From Oscillatoriales cyanobacterium (lineage in GTDB: Bacteria; Cyanobacteriota; Cyanobacteriia; Cyanobacteriales; Microcoleaceae), in contig REAP01000076.1 of assembly GCA_004294385.1 (NCBI GenBank), positions 1-50,887 of the forward strand: DNA of 50,887 bases, written 5' to 3'. The position numbers and the translations under genes are program-made. The notes under the pieces were generated by a model. That model was given only the letters and a program-made list of their open reading frames with translations. It was not told the DNA's origin and searched no databases. Below are positions 34,009 to 41,854 of the stretch, in pieces; the first letter of the stretch is position 1; each line of letters begins with the position of its first letter.

Positions 34009-35118
34009 ATGACTCAAACAATTGTTGTTAAAATAGGAACTTCGACACTCACGCGATCGACTACAGGAAACTTAGCCCTTTCAACCATTGCTACATTAGT
34101 CGAAGTTTTAGCTAATTTGCGACAACAAGGTCATCAAGTAGTCTTGGTTTCTTCCGGTGCGGTAGGAGTTGGCTGTGCGCGCTTGGGTTTGACAGAACGC
34201 CCGCGAAATATCGCTCTGAAACAGGCTGTAGCCGCCGTAGGACAAGGGCGGCTGATGCGGGTGTACGATGACTTGTTTACTACACTCCAACAGCCGATCG
34301 CACAAGTTTTGCTAACACGCCGTGATTTAGTACATCGTAATAGCTATGTTAATGCTTCCAACACCTTTCAACAACTATTGCGATTAGGCGTTATTCCGAT
34401 CGTCAACGAAAACGATACAGTAGCAGTAGACGAACTAAAATTCGGCGATAACGACACCCTTTCAGCATTAGTAGCCAGCTTAGTCGAAGCAGATTGGTTA
34501 TTCGTGCTCACAGATGTCGATCGGCTCTACTCAGCCGATCCGCGCAGCAATCCAGACGCACAGCCGATCGCCCTAGTCCAAAGTATGGCACAACTCACAG
34601 AATTTCAAGTACAAACCGGAGATTCCCGCAGCGGTTGGGGCACAGGCGGAATGGTGACAAAAATTGAAGCAGCCAGAATCGCCACAGCATCAGGAGTCCG
34701 CACAGTCATCACCGACGGCTGCTTTCCCGCTAATATTGAAAAAATCATCAACGGAGAGTCCATCGGCACTCAATTCGAGCCTCAACCGCGCCCTGTAAAC
34801 GCCCGCAAACACTGGATAGCAAACGTCCTAATTCCCGCTGGTAAACTGTACTTAGATGCAGGTGCTGTCAACGCCATCGCTCAAGGTGGAAAATCGCTTT
34901 TAGCCGCCGGCATTTCGCAAATAGAAGGAGAATTTCAAGCAGAAGATGCCGTGCGATTATGCGACACTGAAGGGAAAGAAATTGCTAGAGGACTTGTGAA
35001 TTATCACAGTTTGGAATTGAGACAAATTCAGGGATGCCAGTCAGATAAAATTGCAGAAATTTTAGGCTATGCAGGCGTAGAAACTGTGGTTCACAGAGAT
35101 AATCTAGTAATTATTTAA
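34009..35118 (+). CDS. proB: Glutamate 5-kinase
   Basis: A 369-residue kinase making glutamyl-5-phosphate, the first step of proline synthesis. The amino-acid kinase domain (1-250) shows TIVVKIGTSTLTR, VVLVSSGAVGVGCARLG, QAVAAVGQGRLM, PIVNENDTVAVDELKFGDNDTLSALVA and GWGTGGMVTKIEAARIA. A PUA domain follows (about 275-360: GKLYLDAGAVNAI, GKSLLAAGISQIEGEF). The length is normal. Start and upstream region are made of heptamer repeats (33938-34008), so expression signals must lie further up. Very sure. Confidence 0.96.
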   Translation: MTQTIVVKIGTSTLTRSTTGNLALSTIATLVEVLANLRQQGHQVVLVSSGAVGVGCARLGLTERPRNIALKQAVAAVGQGRLMRVYDDLFTTLQQPIAQVLLTRRDLVHRNSYVNASNTFQQLLRLGVIPIVNENDTVAVDELKFGDNDTLSALVASLVEADWLFVLTDVDRLYSADPRSNPDAQPIALVQSMAQLTEFQVQTGDSRSGWGTGGMVTKIEAARIATASGVRTVITDGCFPANIEKIINGESIGTQFEPQPRPVNARKHWIANVLIPAGKLYLDAGAVNAIAQGGKSLLAAGISQIEGEFQAEDAVRLCDTEGKEIARGLVNYHSLELRQIQGCQSDKIAEILGYAGVETVVHRDNLVII

Positions 35119-35142
35119 ACAACAGAATGACATAGAGTCCAA

Positions 35143-35193
35143 GGCAGTGCCGTGTCCCTACCCAAAATAATATTGTAGGGAAACGGCACTGCC
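35143..35193. repeat. Inverted repeat with cccaaaataa loop, copy 1
   Basis: ggcagtgccgtgtcccta pairs with tagggaaacggcactgcc (one mismatch) around the loop cccaaaataatattg. That loop is nearly the reverse complement of the loop at 41771-41785. It lies 25 bases after proB and may end its transcript. Confidence 0.75.
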
Positions 35194-35406
35194 CATTGGT
35201 GTCAACTTAAGGTAAAACCGATAGTCCGGCAAGGGTTAAAACCCCTGCCTCAAAGCGAAAGTCCTCGGTCGAGGACTCATGATTTCTTCAGTCCTCTTTA
35301 GAGGACTTTAGCTATTAGACAGGGGTTTCAACCCCTGGCGGACTGCGGGGCTCACAGAGAGACTTGGCGGGCTTTCAGGCTTAAGTTGACACCTATGGGC
35401 ACTGCC
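35185..35406. repeat. Outer 27-bp inverted repeat carrying a nested element
   Basis: Arms 35185-35211 and 35380-35406 match at 25 of 27 positions (ggcactgccca..tgtcaacttaag). Inside lies the second copy of the four-hairpin element. A third arm of the same sequence is at 44187-44206. The gap between proB and the next gene is entirely repeat DNA. Confidence 0.75.
35223..35345. repeat. Nested four-hairpin element, copy 2
   Basis: Same order of parts as 12811-12956: agtccgg, aggggttaaaacccct, agcgaaagtcctcggtcgaggact, agtcctctttagaggact, agctattagacaggggtttcaacccctg, cggact. The stems differ in base sequence from copy 1, yet pair within each copy. Confidence 0.75.
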
Positions 35407-35430
35407 GTCTCCTGATTTCCGGCAACTACA

Positions 35431-35475
35431 TTTTCCTTCTTCCTTCTTCCTTCTTCCTTCTTCCTTCTTCCTTCT
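35431..35475. repeat. ccttctt heptamer tract
   Basis: Six ccttctt units stop a few bases before the stop codon of the minus-strand gene at 35481. Confidence 0.8.
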
Positions 35476-35480
35476 ACTTA

Positions 35481-36236
35481 TCACAAAAGCTCAAGACATT
35501 CGATGGGCGAATCAAACCCAGCAAATGAAGCCACTTGCAGCACAGTATTGCAAGAATTAGTCTTCGTATGTCCAAACAGCTCATTCATCGCTTCTGTAAA
35601 TAGTTCAAATACTTTTTCCGCTAATTCTAAAGCCTGTTGACTTTCCAAATCAGTCAGCTTAATCTCTTCGAGAACTTGCAACATTTCTGGTGTATTTAAA
35701 ATGCGATGATTCCCCAAATATACACAACCACCTCCAAAATAGACATACTCTTTTTTCGTAATTTGCTGTAACTCCATTAGCACTTGCAGCGCCGCCTCAA
35801 AAAAAACTGTCGCCGTTCCTTCCAGAACTTCGACTAACACCATTTTTTGAATAGGAGATGCTTCAAAAGCATAGCGTTCCAGAGTTGAACAGAGCGATCG
35901 CGTTTTTTTAGCTTCTTCACCCCAAAGCAGTCTAAAATCCCCGTAACTCATTGATTGGTTAAGTCCCAGTTCCTTCAGGTATTCCAGATAGCCTTGCCAG
36001 TAGTAGTTTTCTGTATAAGTATATTTATTGATCAGTTCCTGAACTTTGTGATTGCTTGAAGAATCTCGGAGGACATATTTATTTAAATCGCTCAATCCCA
36101 CAGCCAAAGGATCTAGTACAGGTGCAAAAATTAGTCTTTGATTCGGATGGATATTTTTATTAGCTATAAAATCAAATAAAGGCAATTTCGCAAACTCTTG
36201 CTTTTTTTGTTCAATAAATGCTATGATGTCTTTCAT
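35481..36236 (-). CDS. Unknown helical protein, possibly heme-oxygenase-like
   Basis: A 251-residue soluble, helix-rich protein. MKDIIAFIEQKKQEFAKLPLFDFI leads to NIHPNQRLIFAPVLDPLAVGLSDLNKYVL, then two long helices with many Glu (e.g. LVEVLEGTATVFFEAALQVLMEL) and a region with YVYFGGGCVYLGNH. The helix spacing with Glu and His residues (EVLEGTATVFFEAA, NHRILNTPEML) recalls the heme-oxygenase-like di-iron/TenA superfamily, but I cannot assign a ligand set. I chose Met at 36236 since the 17 upstream residues are less conserved-looking. A single gene between repeat DNA and ndk, its promoter shared with the divergent ndk gap. Confidence 0.6.
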   Translation of the reverse strand: MKDIIAFIEQKKQEFAKLPLFDFIANKNIHPNQRLIFAPVLDPLAVGLSDLNKYVLRDSSSNHKVQELINKYTYTENYYWQGYLEYLKELGLNQSMSYGDFRLLWGEEAKKTRSLCSTLERYAFEASPIQKMVLVEVLEGTATVFFEAALQVLMELQQITKKEYVYFGGGCVYLGNHRILNTPEMLQVLEEIKLTDLESQQALELAEKVFELFTEAMNELFGHTKTNSCNTVLQVASFAGFDSPIECLELL

Positions 36237-36426
36237 AGTTTTTTTAATTACTGCTATCGAAATACTGTTAATCCCTTTTTCTATCATCTATGTTTTCAGG
36301 ATTAATCGCAGTGTTTATAATCATACATATGTGTATTTGAAATCACAATTTATGATGATTTGCATCATATTATGCAGCGCCAATAGATCCTTGAGAGGGA
36401 AGGTACTCCCGCCTCTGCATACTGAT

Positions 36427-36463
36427 GTGGGAATCCTTACAAATAACAATTTACCATTCCCAC
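36427..36463. other. 8-bp inverted repeat upstream of ndk
   Basis: gtgggaat (36427-36434) pairs with attcccac (36456-36463), about 70 bases ahead of the ndk start. It could be an operator or a leader hairpin; nothing else is evident in this ~300-base divergent gap. Confidence 0.3.
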
Positions 36464-36532
36464 AATTGCCTTTCGGTACGTTCTGAGTTAATCTATCTTT
36501 TGGATCACTTAAGAAAAATCTAGGAGCTCAGC

Positions 36533-36982
36533 TTGGAACGCACTTTTTTAGCGATTAAACCCGATGGCGTACAGCGCGGACTCGTCGGCGAAATTATCGG
36601 CCGTTTTGAAGCCAAAGGCTTCACGCTAGTTGGCATGAAGCTAATTACGGCGACTCGTGAATTAGCCGAACAGCATTACGGTGTCCACAAAGAAAGACCG
36701 TTTTTTGCTGGATTGGTAAACTTCATCACTTCCGGCCCGATGGTGGCGATGGTGTGGGAAGGCGACGGCGTTGTCGCCTCGGCGAGAAAAATCATTGGCG
36801 CAACCAATCCTCTGAATTCGGAACCGGGGACAATTCGTGGCGATTTGGCCGTAAATGTCGGCCGCAATATCATTCACGGTTCTGATGCTGTGGAAACCGC
36901 CAACCAGGAAATTAGTCTCTGGTTTAAGGATGAAGAATTGAGTGCTTGGACACCTTGTTTAACTCCTTGGATTGTTGAGTAG
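36533..36982 (+). CDS. ndk: Nucleoside diphosphate kinase
   Basis: A 149-residue NDP kinase that equalises nucleoside triphosphate pools through a phospho-His enzyme. Motifs: ERTFLAIKPDGVQRGLVGEI, HYGVHKERPFF, SGPMVAMVWEG, GATNPLNSEPGTIRGDLA and NIIHGSD, the last with the catalytic His. The start is TTG at 36533, supported by AGGAG nine bases upstream and by the exact match of residue 2 onward to family starts; there is no in-frame ATG nearby. A 24-bp palindromic terminator follows. Monocistronic. Confidence 0.96.
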   Translation: MERTFLAIKPDGVQRGLVGEIIGRFEAKGFTLVGMKLITATRELAEQHYGVHKERPFFAGLVNFITSGPMVAMVWEGDGVVASARKIIGATNPLNSEPGTIRGDLAVNVGRNIIHGSDAVETANQEISLWFKDEELSAWTPCLTPWIVE

Positions 36983-36991
36983 ATTTGATAT

Positions 36992-37015
36992 TCTCCCGAT
37001 TGATCAATCGGGAGA
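36992..37015. terminator. 24-bp palindromic terminator, likely two-way
   Basis: tctcccgattga and tcaatcgggaga form a perfect 12-bp inverted repeat with no loop spacer, ten bases after the ndk stop and 29 bases after the end of the convergent cyclase gene. Neither side has a long T tract, so the role is probable, not certain. Confidence 0.6.
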
Positions 37016-37043
37016 TACTCTTATAAATAAATTGTGGTCAATT

Positions 37044-38354
37044 TTAAGGTAATCTTACCTTTATTTCCTGACAGCGATCCATGTAATTTTGTGCAACTTG
37101 ATCCAGCGGATTTTGTTGTAGACACTCAGAAAATAGTTGTGCAGCTTCTATATGCTTACTCGCACTATACCAATATAAAGCTTCTGCAAATATAGTTGAA
37201 GTAGCTAACTTTCCTTCTTTTACTTCTGGTTTGTCGGCCTCAAATACTTCATGAATAGTCACCAAATCTGATTTTCCTTTCACTCGAACCCGACCAATAT
37301 TTCGGATTGCATAACATTGGTTATCTATTAACTTTAAAAAAGTATTTTGAGTAATTAACATAGACACTCCATAACTTTTCGTCAGGCTTTCCACCCGCGC
37401 AGCTAAATTTACCGCATCCCCAATTACCGTACTATCCATCCGATTAGTAGCCCCAACAGTTCCTAGCATCAATGAACCTGTGTTGATACCAATCCCAATT
37501 TTAATCGGTACATAGCCGGCATTAGTCCGATATTGGTTATAATCATCGAGACTATGCAACATAGCAATTCCAGCCTTAACCGCATCAACTGCACTATGAC
37601 CAAATAAAGCCATAATTGCATCTCCAATATATTTATCAATAAACCCCTTATTTTCAATAATTCCGGGTTCCATTCGACTCAAATAAGCATTAATAAATTT
37701 AAAATTTTCCTGGGGTGTCATTCCCTCAGAAAGAGCCGTGAAATCTCTAATATCGGAAAATAATATTGACATTTCTTTTTCCACACTGTCGCCGAGTTCA
37801 ACATCACTCAAGCTGTCACGGCTTAGCAGCGAAACAAATTCATTCGGTACAAACCGTTTAGCAGCTTCGGTTAATTTTGATTGCTGTTGGAAGGCAATTT
37901 CTAACTCCTCATTGATTTTCCGAAGTTCGGCATTTTGTGATGCCAGTTTTTTGTCCTGACTATAGCTGTGGACAGCTTCTGTTACCGTCAATTTCAAGTC
38001 TTCAGTTTGCCAAGGTTTGCCTATATAACGATAGAGTTTAGCATTTTTTATGGCATTTCCTACCGCCTCAATTGTCGCCTGACCTGTTAGCATCACCTTG
38101 AGAGTTTTAGGAGATAATTGGTGAACTCGCCTCAACAGTTCATCTCCTTTCATGTCCGGCATCACATAGTCGGAGATAATTAAGGGAATTTCATACCCGT
38201 CTTCCATCAATTCAGCAACTAACTCTAGGGCATCTTCACCTCCTTCGGCAATTTCAATCCGATAAGTATTACCTAAAGCATCTTTTAATTCAGTTTTGAG
38301 ACTTTTCAAAACTGTTTTTTCATCATCCACACAAATAATGACTTGTTTAGTCAT
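37044..38354 (-). CDS. Response regulator-adenylate cyclase (class III)
   Basis: A 436-residue fusion. Residues 1-130 are a receiver: IICVDDEKTVLKSL, LIISDYVMPDM (phospho-Asp), MLTGQA and IGKPW (Lys). A coiled-coil linker (about 130-185) joins it to a class III cyclase (about 190-365): EMSILFSDIRDFTALSEG and KYIGDAIMALFG hold the metal Asp residues; the Lys in DKYIGD and Thr in MDSTVIGDAVNLAARVE suggest ATP as substrate and the IIIb subtype, which in cyanobacteria often responds to bicarbonate. The tail is TPR-like (LYWYSASKHIEAAQLFSECLQQNP). Its start overlaps the stop of the upstream receiver gene by 4 bases. Output is expected to be cAMP, controlled by the kinase at 38857-41634. Confidence 0.92.
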   Translation of the reverse strand: MTKQVIICVDDEKTVLKSLKTELKDALGNTYRIEIAEGGEDALELVAELMEDGYEIPLIISDYVMPDMKGDELLRRVHQLSPKTLKVMLTGQATIEAVGNAIKNAKLYRYIGKPWQTEDLKLTVTEAVHSYSQDKKLASQNAELRKINEELEIAFQQQSKLTEAAKRFVPNEFVSLLSRDSLSDVELGDSVEKEMSILFSDIRDFTALSEGMTPQENFKFINAYLSRMEPGIIENKGFIDKYIGDAIMALFGHSAVDAVKAGIAMLHSLDDYNQYRTNAGYVPIKIGIGINTGSLMLGTVGATNRMDSTVIGDAVNLAARVESLTKSYGVSMLITQNTFLKLIDNQCYAIRNIGRVRVKGKSDLVTIHEVFEADKPEVKEGKLATSTIFAEALYWYSASKHIEAAQLFSECLQQNPLDQVAQNYMDRCQEIKVRLP

Positions 38355-38743
38355 AATGATAAGGCCGTTTTAATGGTTTCGATCAACTCTTCTTCTGACC
38401 AAGGTTTGTGCAAACAGCGATGGAGGTTTGCTTCGTTAAACGCCCTCTGGACTGCATCTTCATCCGCTTGACCAGTTAGCATGATTTTAACGATATTCGG
38501 AAATTTTTGATGGACTCTAACTAAAAATTCATCTCCTTTCATTCCTGGCATCAACCAATCAGAAACAATCAAAATAATCATTGTTTCGTCATCATTAAAT
38601 TCATCGATCAACTCTAAAGCATCAGCAGGATTCTCGGCCATTTCATAGGCATATTTATTCCCAAATGCTGATTTTAGTTGGGTTTTGAGACTTTTCAATA
38701 CCACTTTTTCGTCGTCAACGCACAGGATGATTGGCTTAGACAT
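38351..38743 (-). CDS. Single-domain response regulator
   Basis: A 130-residue stand-alone receiver: PIILCVDDEKVVLKSLKTQL, IVSDWLMPGMKGDEFL (phospho-Asp), MLTGQAD and HKPWSEEEL (Lys). Its sequence is close to the receiver of the following cyclase, so one probably arose from the other. I use the Met at 38743 (MSKPIILCVDDE); an upstream Met at 38821 would add 26 residues without a receiver match. It lies 113 bases from the kinase stop and overlaps the cyclase start. It may act as a phosphate sink, or as a relay between kinase and cyclase. Confidence 0.92.
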   Translation of the reverse strand: MSKPIILCVDDEKVVLKSLKTQLKSAFGNKYAYEMAENPADALELIDEFNDDETMIILIVSDWLMPGMKGDEFLVRVHQKFPNIVKIMLTGQADEDAVQRAFNEANLHRCLHKPWSEEELIETIKTALSL

Positions 38744-38856
38744 TTTTTTCCTGTTGGCTATGTATGTTGAATGCTTGGTTTCTTTATGACATAAAGTAAT
38801 AGAAAAGTTGACATCTTCCATTACTACTGCCTCATCAGTTGGTTTTCAGGACAGTT

Positions 38857-41634
38857 TTAGGAAAGATTGATAGATAAGCAAACCGTAAAAGTGGTTTTGC
38901 CGGGAACCGATTCTACTTCAATTTTACCATGATGTTTTTCAATAATTTTTTTGACAATATCAAGTCCCAAACCGCTACCTTCTCCGGGGGGTTTAGTGGT
39001 AAAAAATGGCTCGAATATTCTGGGCATAACTTCCGCAGGAATTCCTTTCCCACTATCTGTCACTGCGACTTTGACATAGTTGTCCTCCTGAATAATATCA
39101 ATAATCAATGTGCCTTTATTATCCATTGCTTGCAGGGCATTATGGATCAGATTTGTCCACACCTGATTGAGTTGGTCTACATAGCAGAGTATCGGCTCTA
39201 TTTGTTGGAAGTTTCGCAATACTTCAACACCTTGTTTGATGTTATTTTGATATAGGGTTAGTACAGTTTCTATTCCATCGACTATATCTGATTGAATCAT
39301 GACTTCAGACGAGTCATAACGCGCGTAGTTTTTCAGGGCAAAAACGACTTTTGAAGCGCGATCTGTTGCGGTATTAATTGTTTGGGTTCCCCGCTGAATT
39401 TCTGAGAGTTTGTAAGCCATTTCAAATATGCGATCGCGATCGCCCTTTTGCAGCAAAACTAAAAACTCGTCGGGTTCGTAAATCCCCATATCTACCAAGG
39501 TGTCGGCAATATCATCAGCATCGTCAATGTCTTGGTCTTCCAGTTGGCTAATTAAAGACCGCTTTAACTTCCTTTCTTCTTTTGCGCTTAAACTCATATC
39601 TTTTTGTAGAGATGTGTTGAGTAAAGTGAAGAAGTTTTCAGCTTCTGCGGGGGAAAGTGACTGAAACAGCGAAGGTAAATTAGAAAGAGTTTGTCCCAAA
39701 AATTTAGTCATATTTCCAGCACTCGATCGAATCGCACCCAAAGGAGTATTCAGTTCATGGGCTACTCCAGCTACCAATTGTCCTAATGCAGCCATTTTTT
39801 CCGATTGAATTAGTTCGTTCTGAGTGGCTTGCAGATAGTCCAGGGTTTTGGAAAGTTCTTGAGTTCTTTCGGTGACTTGAGTTTCGAGAGTGTGGTTGTA
39901 TTCGGCTGCCAAATTCTCGGCTTCTTTGCGTTGGGTTATATCAGCAAAAGCTGCGATCGCATAACGGACATTTCCTTGATCATCATAGATAGGCGTTCCC
40001 CAAGCTTCGATGGGAATCACCCGATCGCCTTTATGGATTTCTAAGTCATCAACATTCACACTTGAGCCTTTAAAAGCACAAAGTATTGGGTCTTTATCTT
40101 GAGGATATATTTCGTTGCTACCAGCCAGATAAACTTGATATTTCTCTTGAATTTCATTAGGACTGATATTATCCACTATACCTTGACCAAGCAAGGATTT
40201 GGCGCGAGAATTAATGTAGTATGGTCTACCATTAGATTCAGCTACAAAAATCCCGACTGGAACAGCTTCTAAAATTTGGTTGAGTCGGCTTTTACTCTCG
40301 GATAATTCCACGTTCAAAGCTTGCATTTCGGCAAAGGAGACTTGTAGTTGTTCTGCCATACTCTTAAATGAGTTGGCAAGTTCTCCAACTTCATCATTAC
40401 GGTTGATTTCTACAATTTTACCCCACTGACCTTTGGTAATATTCTTAGCGGTTTCATTCAAATATAAAATGGGTTTAGTCACCCATCTAGCCGTGAGTAC
40501 ACCGACAACAATCGCCCCTGTCAAAGCTGCAATGCACAACCAAATTGTCGTTCTAGTGTTGGCATTGATTTGTTCCAAAAAGTCTGCTTCTGGAATAATT
40601 ACCACAATCAGCCAATCCAAACCCTTATCATCCTTTAAGGGAGTAACTTGCATGAATTGTAGCTGGCCTTCAATCTTAAAGTTAAGCCCTTGGGTTTGCT
40701 GAATGTTGCTGAGGTTGCCAAAGCTCTCTTGCAGATATTTAGTTGTGAGACTAATTACAGGGTTTTGGCTGTCAATCGCCAGAATTCTTTCTGTCTCTTC
40801 ACCCTTGATTAAATACACTGGATCTGTAGTCGATGTGGTGATTAAAGCGCCCGATCGCTCGATAATAAATGTCTGTCCTGACTTACCAATCTTTAACTTA
40901 CCAAGAAACTCATTGACTTGCGAAAAGAGTAAGTCTGTGCCAAATACTGCCTGCAACTCTCCCGATTCATTGTATAATGGTTGTGCTGCTGTAACGCCGA
41001 GTCCTTTGCTAGTAAAGTCTGCGTAAATTTTGCTCCAAGTTGCCGTTTTTGCTTCCGTTGCTGCTGTGTACCAGGGACGAACTCGCGGGTCATATTTAGG
41101 CCTGACTTTAACTAAGTTAGTAGGTTCACCGTTGTTGCTGGCAGCATAATAATTCATGCTGCCATCTGTAAGCTCGGTTCTTTCTTGTAATAAAAAAGTA
41201 CCGTCATTAGTACGTCTCGCGCCAATAAAATCTCCCCCTGGCGTCGCAATATATGTAACGCTTACTGTGTCAAAGGTTTGCAGTTGTTTCCAAAAGTGAC
41301 GCTGAATTCTGGGAGAGTCTTGCAAGTTGAGGTCGCCCAATTCAAAAGCATTAGCTTTAAATTGATTGAGTTGCTGAGGAAAGGCCATGTATGCTTGAAC
41401 GCGCTCAGAGATGCGATCGCTAATTTCTTGTCGCAACTGAGTAGCAACTTCATTAACGGCTTGCTGTCCGTTACGAAATGACAGATAGCCTACGATTCCC
41501 ACCGCCGCGAAGATTTGCAAGACGAAGGGAACGATGAGGACTGTTCGCAGATTCAGGGGACGAGCAGTTTTTACGGCTAATTTGCTTGCAGAGTTGGTTT
41601 GATCGACAACTTTGACGCTTGATGGTGTAATCAT
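38857..41634 (-). CDS. Cache/HAMP/PAS histidine kinase
   Basis: A 925-residue membrane sensor kinase. Membrane helices at about 32-52 and 370-393 flank a periplasmic double-Cache sensor (VSVTYIATPGGDFIGARR, RVRPWYTAATEAKTATW). Then come HAMP (about 393-445), PAS (about 458-575, VPVGIFVAESNGRPYYINS), a coiled coil and the kinase core. The H box is GVAHELNTPLGAI with His626. N, G1 and G2 boxes follow (LIHNALQAM, DSGKGIPAE, GEGSGLGLDIVKK). The H to N box distance is about 205 residues, roughly 90-100 more than usual; the extra part is acidic and helical (DQDIDDADDIADTLVDMG). It heads an apparent operon with the receiver and the cyclase. Confidence 0.92.
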   Translation of the reverse strand: MITPSSVKVVDQTNSASKLAVKTARPLNLRTVLIVPFVLQIFAAVGIVGYLSFRNGQQAVNEVATQLRQEISDRISERVQAYMAFPQQLNQFKANAFELGDLNLQDSPRIQRHFWKQLQTFDTVSVTYIATPGGDFIGARRTNDGTFLLQERTELTDGSMNYYAASNNGEPTNLVKVRPKYDPRVRPWYTAATEAKTATWSKIYADFTSKGLGVTAAQPLYNESGELQAVFGTDLLFSQVNEFLGKLKIGKSGQTFIIERSGALITTSTTDPVYLIKGEETERILAIDSQNPVISLTTKYLQESFGNLSNIQQTQGLNFKIEGQLQFMQVTPLKDDKGLDWLIVVIIPEADFLEQINANTRTTIWLCIAALTGAIVVGVLTARWVTKPILYLNETAKNITKGQWGKIVEINRNDEVGELANSFKSMAEQLQVSFAEMQALNVELSESKSRLNQILEAVPVGIFVAESNGRPYYINSRAKSLLGQGIVDNISPNEIQEKYQVYLAGSNEIYPQDKDPILCAFKGSSVNVDDLEIHKGDRVIPIEAWGTPIYDDQGNVRYAIAAFADITQRKEAENLAAEYNHTLETQVTERTQELSKTLDYLQATQNELIQSEKMAALGQLVAGVAHELNTPLGAIRSSAGNMTKFLGQTLSNLPSLFQSLSPAEAENFFTLLNTSLQKDMSLSAKEERKLKRSLISQLEDQDIDDADDIADTLVDMGIYEPDEFLVLLQKGDRDRIFEMAYKLSEIQRGTQTINTATDRASKVVFALKNYARYDSSEVMIQSDIVDGIETVLTLYQNNIKQGVEVLRNFQQIEPILCYVDQLNQVWTNLIHNALQAMDNKGTLIIDIIQEDNYVKVAVTDSGKGIPAEVMPRIFEPFFTTKPPGEGSGLGLDIVKKIIEKHHGKIEVESVPGKTTFTVCLSINLS

Positions 41635-41744
41635 GCTGGGAAATACTGGTTTGCGAAGAAATATTATATCATTTCGATTAGCTGCACCCGAACAAGTTCA
41701 GAACTCATTATACCAGCAATATGTCTTAAATTCCCTAAGAAATT

Positions 41745-41811
41745 AGGAGACGGCTTGGTCTTAGTCCCTACAATGTTATTTTGGGTAGGGACTAAGACCA
41801 AGCCGTCTCCT
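41745..41811. repeat. 27-bp perfect inverted repeat, cccaaaataa-loop family copy 2
   Basis: Arms 41745-41771 and 41785-41811 are perfect reverse complements (agacggcttggtcttagtccc in the left arm, abbreviated). The loop (aatgttattttgg) is the reverse of that at 35161-35175, but the arms are different. It sits after the PhoX stop and before the kinase, so it may stop phoX transcription. Confidence 0.85.
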
Positions 41812-41854
41812 CTATCATTCCGGTACTAAGTAGTTTGAATTATTTGATACAATT

